From: Algibacter sp045066735
GTDB taxonomy: Bacteria > Bacteroidota > Bacteroidia > Flavobacteriales > Flavobacteriaceae
NCBI RefSeq assembly: GCF_045066735.1
Contig: NZ_JBISHH010000011.1
Coordinates: 62,001-126,000, forward strand
DNA: 64,000 nucleotides
Reading direction: 5' to 3'
Under the pieces are notes generated by a model. It searched no databases. It saw only the letters and a program-made list of their open reading frames with translations, and had not been told where the DNA came from. Positions 26,770 through 34,132 of the stretch are shown in pieces; position 1 is the stretch's first letter, and each line of letters begins with the position of its first letter. The translations under genes were made by a program, and so were the position numbers.

Positions 26770-27525
26770 ATGGAAGTACAATTAAAACGTATTAATAAAT
26801 TTTTGAGTGAAGTTGGATATTGCTCGCGTAGAGAAGCCGACAAATTAATCGATGCTGGACGAGTAACTATTAATGGAAGCGTACCAGAAATGGGTACCAA
26901 AATAGCTCCAAACGATGTGGTTTGTGTTGATGGCAAAGAAATAACCAACACAAAAACCTCTTTCGTGTATCTCGCATTCAATAAACCTATCGGTATTGTT
27001 TGTACAACAGACACTTCTGTGGAAAAAGATAATATTATCGATTTTATAAATTACCCAAAACGTATTTTTCCTATTGGACGATTAGATAAGCCGAGTGAAG
27101 GCTTAATTCTATTAACCGATGATGGCGATATTGTAAACAAGATTTTACGCGCGAGTAACAATCACGAAAAAGAATACGTGGTAACGGTAGACAAGCCCAT
27201 TTCTCAAACGTTTATTGAACGTATGGCAGGAGGTATCCCATTAGAAGAATTAAAGAAAACCACCAAGAAATGTGAGGTTCAAAAAATAAACTCTCATACA
27301 TTCAAAATTATTTTAACACAAGGTTTAAATAGGCAAATTCGTCGTATGTGCGATTACTTAAACTACGAGGTAGAGTCGTTAAAACGTGTTCGAATTATGA
27401 ATATTAAACTCGATATGCCTATTGGTGAATATCGCGAATTAAGTAAAGAAGAATTTATTAATTTAAATAAGCTTTTGGAAGATTCTACAAAAAATTATGA
27501 AGACAACAAAAGACGAAACCCATAA
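26770..27525 (+). CDS. rluF: 23S rRNA pseudouridine synthase, RluF type
   Basis: The 251-residue protein has an N-terminal S4 RNA-binding domain (about 6-60; INKFLSEVGYCSRREADKLI) and an RsuA/RluB-family catalytic domain. The catalytic Asp106 is present in PIGRLDKPSEGLILLTDDG, and the arginine motif is QGLNRQIRRMCDYL. RluF in Escherichia coli modifies U2604 of 23S rRNA; assignment here rests on the KPSEG and CDYL variants typical of that subgroup. It serves as a useful intact comparison for the degenerate relative at 45.6 kb. A strong palindromic terminator follows directly. Confidence 0.9.
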   Translation: MEVQLKRINKFLSEVGYCSRREADKLIDAGRVTINGSVPEMGTKIAPNDVVCVDGKEITNTKTSFVYLAFNKPIGIVCTTDTSVEKDNIIDFINYPKRIFPIGRLDKPSEGLILLTDDGDIVNKILRASNNHEKEYVVTVDKPISQTFIERMAGGIPLEELKKTTKKCEVQKINSHTFKIILTQGLNRQIRRMCDYLNYEVESLKRVRIMNIKLDMPIGEYRELSKEEFINLNKLLEDSTKNYEDNKRRNP

Positions 27526-27559
27526 AAAAAGGCCTTAAGTTTAAACTTAAGGCCTTTTT
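27526..27559. terminator. Bidirectional terminator between rluF and the gene at 27579
   Basis: A perfect palindrome of 24 bases with core GGCCTTAAGTTTAAACTTAA is flanked by five A and five T, so it can stop transcription from both convergent genes. It directly abuts the rluF stop. Confidence 0.9.
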
Positions 27560-27578
27560 ATTTTTTTATTTCTATGTG

Positions 27579-27833
27579 TTAACTTTTGGTTTCTGTAGTA
27601 TTCAAACTGTCTTCCGTTTCCTTTGGCTTTTTCCAAACCATTAAGCAAACACCTGCCCAAATTAAAGCAATAATAACCATTCCAATAATAAAAGCCATTT
27701 CTCCTTCATCTAGCGAGCTATCTTTTACTCCAAAAACATAAAATCCCCAAATCGCGAATAAAACTACTTGTCCAACAAAATAAGCAATAACTCCTGTTTT
27801 TGTTAAACGTTTTAATACTAATGCATCTAGCAT
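27579..27833 (-). CDS. Small two-helix membrane protein, unknown function
   Basis: The 84-residue protein has two hydrophobic helices (about 15-36 and 48-67) joined by an acidic loop (KDSSLDEGE), and a charged C-terminal tail rich in Lys, Glu and Thr. This suggests a small inner-membrane protein. I do not recognise a family. It is downstream of folD on the same strand with a 33-base gap, so it is probably cotranscribed with it, and it ends at the bidirectional terminator. Confidence 0.75.
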   Translation of the reverse strand: MLDALVLKRLTKTGVIAYFVGQVVLFAIWGFYVFGVKDSSLDEGEMAFIIGMVIIALIWAGVCLMVWKKPKETEDSLNTTETKS

Positions 27834-27866
27834 AATCTCTTTTCTTAATTGCTTAAATTCGGTTTT

Positions 27867-28745
27867 TTATTGCATATTTCTTTCTCGAGCCAATAATGTA
27901 TTTTTCAGCAACATCGCAATCGTCATTGGGCCAACACCTCCAGGTACTGGTGTAATATAACTTGCTTTTTTACTTACACTTTCAAACTCTACATCTCCAG
28001 CTAATCTATAACCTGCTTTTTTAGTAGCATCTGGCACACGCGTAATTCCAACATCTATTATTACAACATCTTCCTTAACCATATCTCCTGTTAAAAACTC
28101 AGAAATACCAATAGCAGCAACAACAATATCAGCTTCTAAAGTAATTTCTTTTAAGTTTTTAGATCGACTATGCACTACAGTAACCGTAGCATCACCAGCT
28201 TTTCTTTTCTGACTCATTAAAATACTCATTGGGCGACCAACAATATGACTTCTACCTAAAACAACCACGTTTTTACCCGAAGTTTCTATTTGATAACGCT
28301 CTAGCAATTCCATAATACCGTAAGGTGTTGCAGGTAAAAAGGTAGGTAAATCTAAAGCCATTTTCCCTACGTTTGTTGGATGGAAACCATCAACATCTTT
28401 ATCTGGATTTACAGCCATTAATACCTTTTGCTCATCGATGTGTTTTGGCAGTGGTAATTGCACTATAAAACCATCAATATCACTATCGGTATTTAATTGA
28501 TTTATTTTTTGAAGTAATTCTTCCTCAGTAGTATAATCTGGTAAATCTATTAAAGTAGAATTAAAACCAATACGCTCACAAGCTTTTACTTTTGCATTTA
28601 CGTAGGTCATACTTGCACCATCTGTACCAACTAAAATAGCAGCAAGATGTGGCACTTTTTCTCCTTTAGCAACCATAGCACTAACATGCTCGGCGATTTC
28701 ATCTTTAATATCGTTACTTACTTTTTTTCCGTCTAAAATTGTCAT
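27867..28745 (-). CDS. folD: Methylenetetrahydrofolate dehydrogenase/cyclohydrolase
   Basis: The 292-residue protein matches bifunctional FolD, which interconverts 5,10-methylene- and 10-formyl-tetrahydrofolate. Visible signatures are YVNAKVKACERIG with the catalytic Lys, PDKDVDGFHPTNVG, the nucleotide-binding segment VVLGRSHIVGRP, and the C-terminal PGGVGPMTIAML. It supplies formyl groups used by PurH, encoded at 62.4 kb. It stands downstream of ffh on the same strand, with a 113-base gap and no clear terminator. Confidence 0.96.
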   Translation of the reverse strand: MTILDGKKVSNDIKDEIAEHVSAMVAKGEKVPHLAAILVGTDGASMTYVNAKVKACERIGFNSTLIDLPDYTTEEELLQKINQLNTDSDIDGFIVQLPLPKHIDEQKVLMAVNPDKDVDGFHPTNVGKMALDLPTFLPATPYGIMELLERYQIETSGKNVVVLGRSHIVGRPMSILMSQKRKAGDATVTVVHSRSKNLKEITLEADIVVAAIGISEFLTGDMVKEDVVIIDVGITRVPDATKKAGYRLAGDVEFESVSKKASYITPVPGGVGPMTIAMLLKNTLLARERNMQ

Positions 28746-28858
28746 CTTTTATCTGTTTTCATCACAAATTCACGAATATATTTTCGAAAAAATGCTTAAA
28801 ATATAATCTCTATTTTTTATTTTTTTGACTACTTACTGCTGACTCAATTACTGTCGGC

Positions 28859-30187
28859 TTATTTCATATTCTGCATCATCTGCATCATCTTCTTTCCGCC
28901 ACCACCTTGCATCATCTTCATCATTTTGCTCATCTGGTTGAATTGCTTTAAAAGTTGATTTACTTGTTGTACAGAAGTACCAGAACCTTTACCTATTCTT
29001 ATTTTTCTACTTGCGTTAATAATAGCAGGATTTGTTCTTTCGCTTGGCGTCATAGAATGAATAATAGCTTCAATACCTTTAAAAGCATCATCATCGATAT
29101 CTACATCTTTAAGCATTTTACCAGCACCTGGAATCATCCCCATAAGGTCTTTCATGTTTCCCATTTTCTTTATTTGCTGAATTTGCTTTAAGAAATCGTC
29201 GAAACCGAATTGATTCTTAGCAATTTTCTTTTGAAGTTTTCTTGCTTCAACCTCATCAAATTGCTCTTGTGCACGCTCTACTAAAGACACCACATCTCCC
29301 ATACCTAAAATACGGTCGGCCATACGTGATGGGTAGAACACATCGATAGCTTCCATTTTCTCACCAGTACCAATAAATTTAATTGGTTTGTTTACTACCG
29401 ACTTAATAGAAATTGCTGCTCCACCTCGTGTATCACCATCTAATTTAGTAAGGATAACACCATCGAAGTTTAAGACATCGTTGAAAGATTTTGCAGTATT
29501 TACAGCATCTTGTCCCGTCATAGAATCTACAACAAACAAAGTTTCTTGAGGATTGATAGCTTTATGGATGTTTGATATCTCGGTCATCATGGCCTCATCT
29601 ACAGCTAGACGACCCGCGGTATCAATAATAACCACATTATGTCCGTTTGCTTTTGCGTGAGCAATACCGGCTTGCGAAATAGCTACCGGATCGGTATTAC
29701 CTCTATCACTAAAAACCTCTACACCAATTTGATCACCAACAACATGTAACTGATCTATTGCCGCCGGACGATAAACATCACAGGCTACCAATAAAGGTTT
29801 TTTTGTTTTTTTGTTTTTTAAATAATTTGCAAGTTTACCAGAAAAGGTTGTTTTACCAGACCCTTGTAAACCCGACATTAAAATAATACTTGGCGTACCA
29901 GATAAATTAATACCTTCTACATCGCCACCCATAAGTTCGGTAAGCTCATCTTTTACAATTTTAACCATTAATTGCCCTGGTTGCAGGGTGGTTAAAACGT
30001 CTTGCCCTAGAGCCTTTTCTTTTACTCGGTTGGTAAAATCTTTAGCTATTTTAAAATTAACATCGGCATCTAAAAGTGCACGACGAACTTCTTTTAAAGT
30101 TTCGGCTACGTTTACTTCGGTTATGCTTCCGTGACCTTTTAATACGTGTAAGGCTTTATCTAATTTATCGCTTAAATTATTGAACAT
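28859..30187 (-). CDS. ffh: Signal recognition particle protein Ffh
   Basis: The 442-residue GTPase is the protein part of the signal recognition particle. The N domain runs to about residue 85; the G domain has the P-loop GLQGSGKTTFSGKLA, DVYRPAAIDQL, DTAGRL and TKLDGDTRGG; and the M domain ends in a methionine-rich tail (MMKMMQGGGGKKMMQMMQ). It binds signal sequences and 4.5S RNA; I do not see the RNA gene nearby. I use the ATG at 30187 (MFNNLSDKLDKAL), the usual N terminus. A longer frame starting at 30244 would add 19 unrelated residues. Confidence 0.96.
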   Translation of the reverse strand: MFNNLSDKLDKALHVLKGHGSITEVNVAETLKEVRRALLDADVNFKIAKDFTNRVKEKALGQDVLTTLQPGQLMVKIVKDELTELMGGDVEGINLSGTPSIILMSGLQGSGKTTFSGKLANYLKNKKTKKPLLVACDVYRPAAIDQLHVVGDQIGVEVFSDRGNTDPVAISQAGIAHAKANGHNVVIIDTAGRLAVDEAMMTEISNIHKAINPQETLFVVDSMTGQDAVNTAKSFNDVLNFDGVILTKLDGDTRGGAAISIKSVVNKPIKFIGTGEKMEAIDVFYPSRMADRILGMGDVVSLVERAQEQFDEVEARKLQKKIAKNQFGFDDFLKQIQQIKKMGNMKDLMGMIPGAGKMLKDVDIDDDAFKGIEAIIHSMTPSERTNPAIINASRKIRIGKGSGTSVQQVNQLLKQFNQMSKMMKMMQGGGGKKMMQMMQNMK

Positions 30188-30554
30188 GGTTTTTAAGTAT
30201 TGAGTTGGCAATCCGCACTTGACAGTCCATGGTTGGCTACCCAAGAGTTAACGGCTTGCTATCTTATTAAAAATGAAGTGCAAAAATAATGAAATATTTT
30301 GTTTTTTTCGATGAATTTACCCGTTTTTGTTCCGCAAGAATTCAGGCAACAAAAAGAACGAAGCAAACTAAAAACCAAACTATTAGCTACAAATTCCAAA
30401 CCTACAGAATAGAATTTATAAGCTGAAATATTACAGGCAAAGAAGACTAACCATCAATTTGGGGTGATTAGAAAAACTGATTATTTAATAAATGAAAGAA
30501 TTTTATTATATCAAATATTATAATTAACCTTGCTGTTCACAAAAAACAAAACCT
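30188..30554. other. Intergenic gap between divergent ffh and a lipoprotein gene
   Basis: These 367 bases separate divergently transcribed genes and should hold both promoters. I see no exact TAnnTTTG box with good spacing, no stable hairpin and no coding signal. Confidence 0.5.
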
Positions 30555-31001
30555 ATGAAAACCTACTTTAAAATTTCATTAACATTATTAATTTCTCTAA
30601 TGATAAGTTGTTCAGGTGACGACAACAGCAATTCTGAAGACAACATTTCCAATCAAATATTACAAGGACAAGTATTTGGAAATGATTTTACAGCTTTAGG
30701 AGGTAAAGCATTCGATTCTGGCGAAGATATTTCTGTAAACATAACAAATATAGCCGCCGACTGTGAATCTTCTGTTCTTGATTATGACCTAGAAATATCT
30801 ACTTACGTTACACCTGAAGTAGGTGTTTATGAAGGGATAAATGTTGTTTTCAATAAAGATGGAGAAGCTCCCCTAAACTATTTAGATAGTATTGTTGAAG
30901 TAACATCGCTTACTGACACTGAAATTACTGTGAAAATTAAAGCCGTTTCCAGCTCTGAGAATACTATTGAAGGTATATTTACAGTACCTTATTGTAAATA
31001 A
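30555..31001 (+). CDS. Small lipoprotein of unknown function
   Basis: The 148-residue protein has a typical lipoprotein signal (hydrophobic stretch then MISCSGDD, Cys20), followed by a short Asp/Ser/Asn-rich linker. The rest appears beta-rich, with two further Cys (DCESS and the C-terminal PYCK) that could form a disulfide. I do not recognise a family. It is a single plus-strand gene that ends at a convergent hairpin terminator. Confidence 0.75.
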   Translation: MKTYFKISLTLLISLMISCSGDDNSNSEDNISNQILQGQVFGNDFTALGGKAFDSGEDISVNITNIAADCESSVLDYDLEISTYVTPEVGVYEGINVVFNKDGEAPLNYLDSIVEVTSLTDTEITVKIKAVSSSENTIEGIFTVPYCK

Positions 31002-31020
31002 AACATATTTTAATCTTATT

Positions 31021-31060
31021 AAAAAAGGCGTAACAATTATTAATTGTTATGCCTTTTTTT
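31021..31060. terminator. Bidirectional terminator
   Basis: GGCGTAACAATTA and TAATTGTTATGCC pair over 12-13 bp with A and T runs outside. It lies between the lipoprotein gene and the convergent YqaE-type gene. Confidence 0.85.
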
Positions 31061-31083
31061 TATTCTAATAAATAAACTAAAAC

Positions 31084-31242
31084 TTAACTTTTAGGATTAT
31101 TTAAAATAACTAATGCTGCAATTACGCCTGGCACCCAGCCACAAAGCCATAGCAAAAAAACGATAATTATTGATCCGCAGCCTTTATCTAAAACGGCTAA
31201 GGGCGGACAAATAATTGAAAGTAAAACTCTCCAGAAACTCAT
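31084..31242 (-). CDS. YqaE/Pmp3-family small membrane protein
   Basis: The 52-residue protein has the two-helix layout of the YqaE/Pmp3 (UPF0057) family: an N-terminal WRVLLSIICPPLAVL helix and a second helix with LLWLCGWVPGVIAAL. These small inner-membrane proteins are linked to membrane potential and stress in other organisms; the role here is not shown. I chose the ATG at 31242, which gives exactly the usual family length; a longer frame adds a basic stretch without similarity. Confidence 0.9.
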   Translation of the reverse strand: MSFWRVLLSIICPPLAVLDKGCGSIIIVFLLWLCGWVPGVIAALVILNNPKS

Positions 31243-31391
31243 AATGATTTGATTTTGATTGATGATTTTAATTATTTGACGTTTTATCGATTGTTTTGTT
31301 ACAGTTATTACCGAATTTTTCAATTCTTAAAACCTTAAATTTACTTAATAACGCTATAACCAGCTGCTTTTACAAATAACTTCGTTATGAT

Positions 31392-31491
31392 CTATGCGCT
31401 AGGGATAGCAGTGAAAAGCCCACAGTAGTGCCAATGGTAATTGGCACTGCGAGGACTTGCAACGCATAGCCCGACCCTTGTGGTAGCGCCC
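31392..31491 (+). repeat. Structured intergenic element, copy A (upstream of lysS)
   Basis: This segment lies upstream of lysS. Its ends pair: GCGCTA (31396-31401) with TAGCGC (31484-31489). An internal hairpin, AGTGCCAAT with ATTGGCACT, lies near 31426-31448. CTATGCG at 31392 could also pair with CGCATAG at 31463, which is exclusive with the first pairing. Conserved blocks TAGGGAT and AGCCCGACC recur in a second copy on the other strand at 45316-45461, and the closing stem there shows a compensatory change. A run of nine A follows. It may be a structured RNA or a repeat of mobile origin; I cannot name the family with confidence. Confidence 0.6.
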
Positions 31492-31537
31492 AAAAAAAAA
31501 TGGGTAATTGATAATGGAAAATGGGCTGCCAAATGTT

Positions 31538-31545
31538 TATCTTTG
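31538..31545 (+). promoter_or_regulatory. Promoter -7 box for lysS
   Basis: TATCTTTG matches TAnnTTTG, 30 bases before the lysS ATG and downstream of structured element copy A. If this is the promoter, that element is not part of the lysS leader. Confidence 0.5.
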
Positions 31546-31575
31546 TGCCTTTAAAATTTTTAGAGCATTTAGACT

Positions 31576-33273
31576 ATGTCGCAATTATCAGAACAAGAAC
31601 TTGTAAGAAGAGAGAAATTAGTAAAATTACGCGCTATGGGTATTAACCCATATCCAGCGGATTTATACCCTGTGACCCACACATCGAAATCGATAAAACA
31701 GGATTTTATTGAGGAAAAACAGGTGGTTGTTGCTGGTAGATTGATGGCAATAAATATACAAGGTAAAGCATCGTTCGCGCAGTTACAAGATGGTGAAGGA
31801 CGAATTCAGGTTTACTTTAACCGTGACGAAATTTGTGCAGGTGAAGACAAAACCAAATACAATGATGTTTTTAAAAAATTACTAGATTTAGGTGATTTTG
31901 TTGGTATTGAAGGTAATTTATTTACAACTAAGGTTGGCGAAAAAACTGTTCGTGTTAAAGATTTTACTTTATTAAGTAAAGCTTTAAAACCACTACCATT
32001 ACCAAAAGAAAAAGACGGAAAAGTATTTGATGCTTTTACGGATCCTGAATTACGTTATCGCCAACGCTATGCCGATTTAGTGGTAAACCCACACGTAAAA
32101 GAGGTGTTTGTCAAGCGTACTAAATTATTTAATGCCATGCGTTCGTTTTTTAACGATGCTGGATATTTTGAGGTTGAAACTCCGGTTTTACAACCTATTC
32201 CGGGTGGTGCGGCGGCTCGCCCATTTATTACACACCACAACAGTTTAGATATTCCTTTGTATATGCGAATTGCCAACGAGTTGTATTTAAAACGACTTAT
32301 TGTTGGTGGATTTGATGGGGTTTACGAATTCTCGAAAAACTTTAGAAATGAAGGTATGGATAGAACGCATAATCCTGAATTCACAGCCATGGAAATCTAC
32401 GTATCATACAAAGATTATAACTGGATGATGGATTTCTGCGAGCGACTTTTAGAGCATTGTGCTATTGCCGTAAACGGAACTAGCGAAGCTACTTTTGGTG
32501 AGCATAAAATAGATTTTAAAGCACCTTACGCTCGTGTTACTATGGCCGATTCTATTAAACACTTTACTGGGTTTGATATTACTGGTAAAACCGAAGATGA
32601 AATTAGAGCAGCCGCAAAAGGTATGCACATTGAGGTGGATGAGACTATGGGTAAAGGAAAACTAATTGATGAAATTTTTGGTGAAAAATGTGAAGGCAAC
32701 TACATACAACCAACCTTTATTACAGATTACCCAAAAGAAATGAGCCCGCTTTGTAAAGAGCATAGAGATAACCCAGAACTTACCGAACGTTTTGAGTTAA
32801 TGGTTTGTGGTAAAGAAATTGCAAATGCCTATTCGGAATTAAACGATCCTATTGACCAACGTGAGCGTTTTGAGCACCAATTGAAACTAGCAAAAAAGGG
32901 AGACGATGAAGCTACGGAGTTTATAGATGAAGATTTTTTACGCGCTCTTGAATATGGTATGCCTCCAACATCTGGTATGGGTATTGGTATGGACCGCTTA
33001 ATTATGTTTTTAACAAACAACCAGTCTATACAAGAAGTTCTATTCTTTCCGCAAATGCGCCCTGAAAAGAAAGCATCTTCGGTTGAATTAAATGAAGATG
33101 AGAAAACCCTACTTGCACTAATTGAAAAGGTTGAAAAAATAGATTTGAACGCTTTAAAAACTCAAAGCGGCTTATCTAATAAAAAATGGGACAAAACCAT
33201 TAAAGGTTTAACTAAAAACAACTTGGCTAAAGTTTCCAAAACCGATGAAGGACTTTTTGTAGAAGCTCTTTAG
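31576..33273 (+). CDS. lysS: Lysyl-tRNA synthetase, class II, with C-terminal extension
   Basis: The 565-residue enzyme charges tRNA-Lys. An OB-fold anticodon domain (about 50-150) is followed by the class II core with motif 1 (FEVETPVLQPIPGG), motif 2 (FRNEGMDRTHNPEF) and motif 3 (GMGIGMDRLIMFLT). The core ends near residue 497 (LFFPQMRPEK). A further 65 or so residues form a helical segment reading like a small winged-helix domain (LNALKTQSGLSNKKWDK, then an AKVSKTDEGLFVE hairpin). The enzyme is thus longer than the usual 490-505. It is a single-gene unit, ending at a strong hairpin at 33304-33333. Confidence 0.96.
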   Translation: MSQLSEQELVRREKLVKLRAMGINPYPADLYPVTHTSKSIKQDFIEEKQVVVAGRLMAINIQGKASFAQLQDGEGRIQVYFNRDEICAGEDKTKYNDVFKKLLDLGDFVGIEGNLFTTKVGEKTVRVKDFTLLSKALKPLPLPKEKDGKVFDAFTDPELRYRQRYADLVVNPHVKEVFVKRTKLFNAMRSFFNDAGYFEVETPVLQPIPGGAAARPFITHHNSLDIPLYMRIANELYLKRLIVGGFDGVYEFSKNFRNEGMDRTHNPEFTAMEIYVSYKDYNWMMDFCERLLEHCAIAVNGTSEATFGEHKIDFKAPYARVTMADSIKHFTGFDITGKTEDEIRAAAKGMHIEVDETMGKGKLIDEIFGEKCEGNYIQPTFITDYPKEMSPLCKEHRDNPELTERFELMVCGKEIANAYSELNDPIDQRERFEHQLKLAKKGDDEATEFIDEDFLRALEYGMPPTSGMGIGMDRLIMFLTNNQSIQEVLFFPQMRPEKKASSVELNEDEKTLLALIEKVEKIDLNALKTQSGLSNKKWDKTIKGLTKNNLAKVSKTDEGLFVEAL

Positions 33274-33297
33274 AAACTAAAAGAAAGTTTATAACAT

Positions 33298-33519
33298 AAA
33301 AAAGGCCCGTAATTTTTATTCAAATTACGGGCCTTTTAATAACTAACTAACTTATCAACTTTTATGAAATTAATTTAAGATTAACTACTTCTTAAATTCT
33401 ATACAAAGAAACACTCTAAATCTGAAACCTTTACACTTGTTTAGATTTGTTTAACATGCTTTCAATCAATTTTATAATTTCATTAAGATTAAAACGAAGC
33501 GTTTGTTAATTTTTTAAGA
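33298..33519. repeat. Tandem structured unit, copy 1
   Basis: The unit has four parts: the GC-rich hairpin (33304-33333), an ACTAACTAA-type run, a body with a 9-bp stem (33372-33380 with 33390-33398) around the loop TTAACTACT, and a conserved tail TTTGTTAATTTTTTAAGA (33502-33519). The body also has TCTAAA pairing with TTTAGA before AACATGCTTTC. Copies 2 and 3 follow at a period of about 253-256 bases. Confidence 0.85.
33304..33333. terminator. Hairpin after lysS, left end of tandem unit 1
   Basis: GGCCCGTAATTT and AAATTACGGGCC form a perfect 12-bp stem with A and T runs on both sides. It can end lysS transcription and, on the minus strand, transcription of the tandem unit to its right. Confidence 0.85.
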
Positions 33520-33550
33520 AAAACAGTCTTTACAAACTTATTTCTTGAAC

Positions 33551-33775
33551 ATAAAAAAGCCCGTAATTTTTAATAAAAATTACGGGCTTTTTAACTAACT
33601 AAATTAACTAATCAACTTTATGAAAAAAACTTAAGGTTAACTACTCCTTAAACTCTATACAAAGAAACACTCTAAATCTGAAACCTTTACACTTGTTTAG
33701 ATTTGTTTAACATGCTTTCATTTAAATTTATCTTTTCTTTAAGAGAACGCTAATCCATTTGTTAATTTTTTAAGA
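33551..33775. repeat. Tandem structured unit, copy 2
   Basis: This copy has the same order as copy 1. The end hairpin is GCCCGTAATTTTT with AAAAATTACGGGC (about 33558-33588). The body stem is TTAAGG (33631-33636) with CCTTAA (33646-33651), where copy 1 has TTAAGA with TCTTAA, a compensatory A-T to G-C change. The loop TTAACTACT is unchanged and the tail lies at 33758-33775. Confidence 0.85.
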
Positions 33776-33809
33776 CAACGATGTTGATATGTGATTTTAA
33801 AGCAATAAA

Positions 33810-34028
33810 AAAGCCCATAACATTTAACAAGGTTATGGGCTTTTTTTACTAACTAACTAATCAACTTTTTTTATGAAAAAAATTTAAGGTTAACTACTCC
33901 TTAAACTCCATACAAAGAAACAATCTAAATTCGAAAACCTAATGCATCTTTAGATTTGTTTAACATGCTTTGTTGTAATTTTATCTTTTTTTTAAGATAA
34001 GAACCGACTAATTGTTAATTTTTTATGA
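33810..34028. repeat. Tandem structured unit, copy 3
   Basis: The end hairpin is GCCCATAAC with GTTATGGGC (about 33813-33840), differing from copies 1-2 by paired changes. The body stem is TTTAAGG (33883-33889) with CCTTAAA (33899-33905) and the loop is again TTAACTACT. The body is more diverged near 33925-33950, but TTTAGATTTGTTTAACATGCTTT is kept in its core. The tail at 34012-34028 is TTGTTAATTTTTTATGA. No fourth hairpin follows. Confidence 0.85.
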
Positions 34029-34132
34029 AAAAATCGAATATTTTGCTAAGCTGTATTCTTTTTAGTTTAATTACGTAATCAAATTAGTAGCCGCTTTAAA
34101 TTTTATCCATCTAGTTTATTTACATTTGTTTA

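Noticed and set aside
30188..30244. Longer N terminus for ffh
   Set aside because: The added 19 residues include Trp, Cys and Pro unlike any Ffh N terminus; MFNNLSDKL at 30187 is the standard start.
30188..30554. SRP RNA gene next to ffh
   Set aside because: The conserved GGAAG tetraloop region of bacterial SRP RNA is not found in this gap.
33298..34028. CRISPR-like array
   Set aside because: There are only three units of about 255 bases with internal hairpins; no short repeats with unique spacers and no cas genes.
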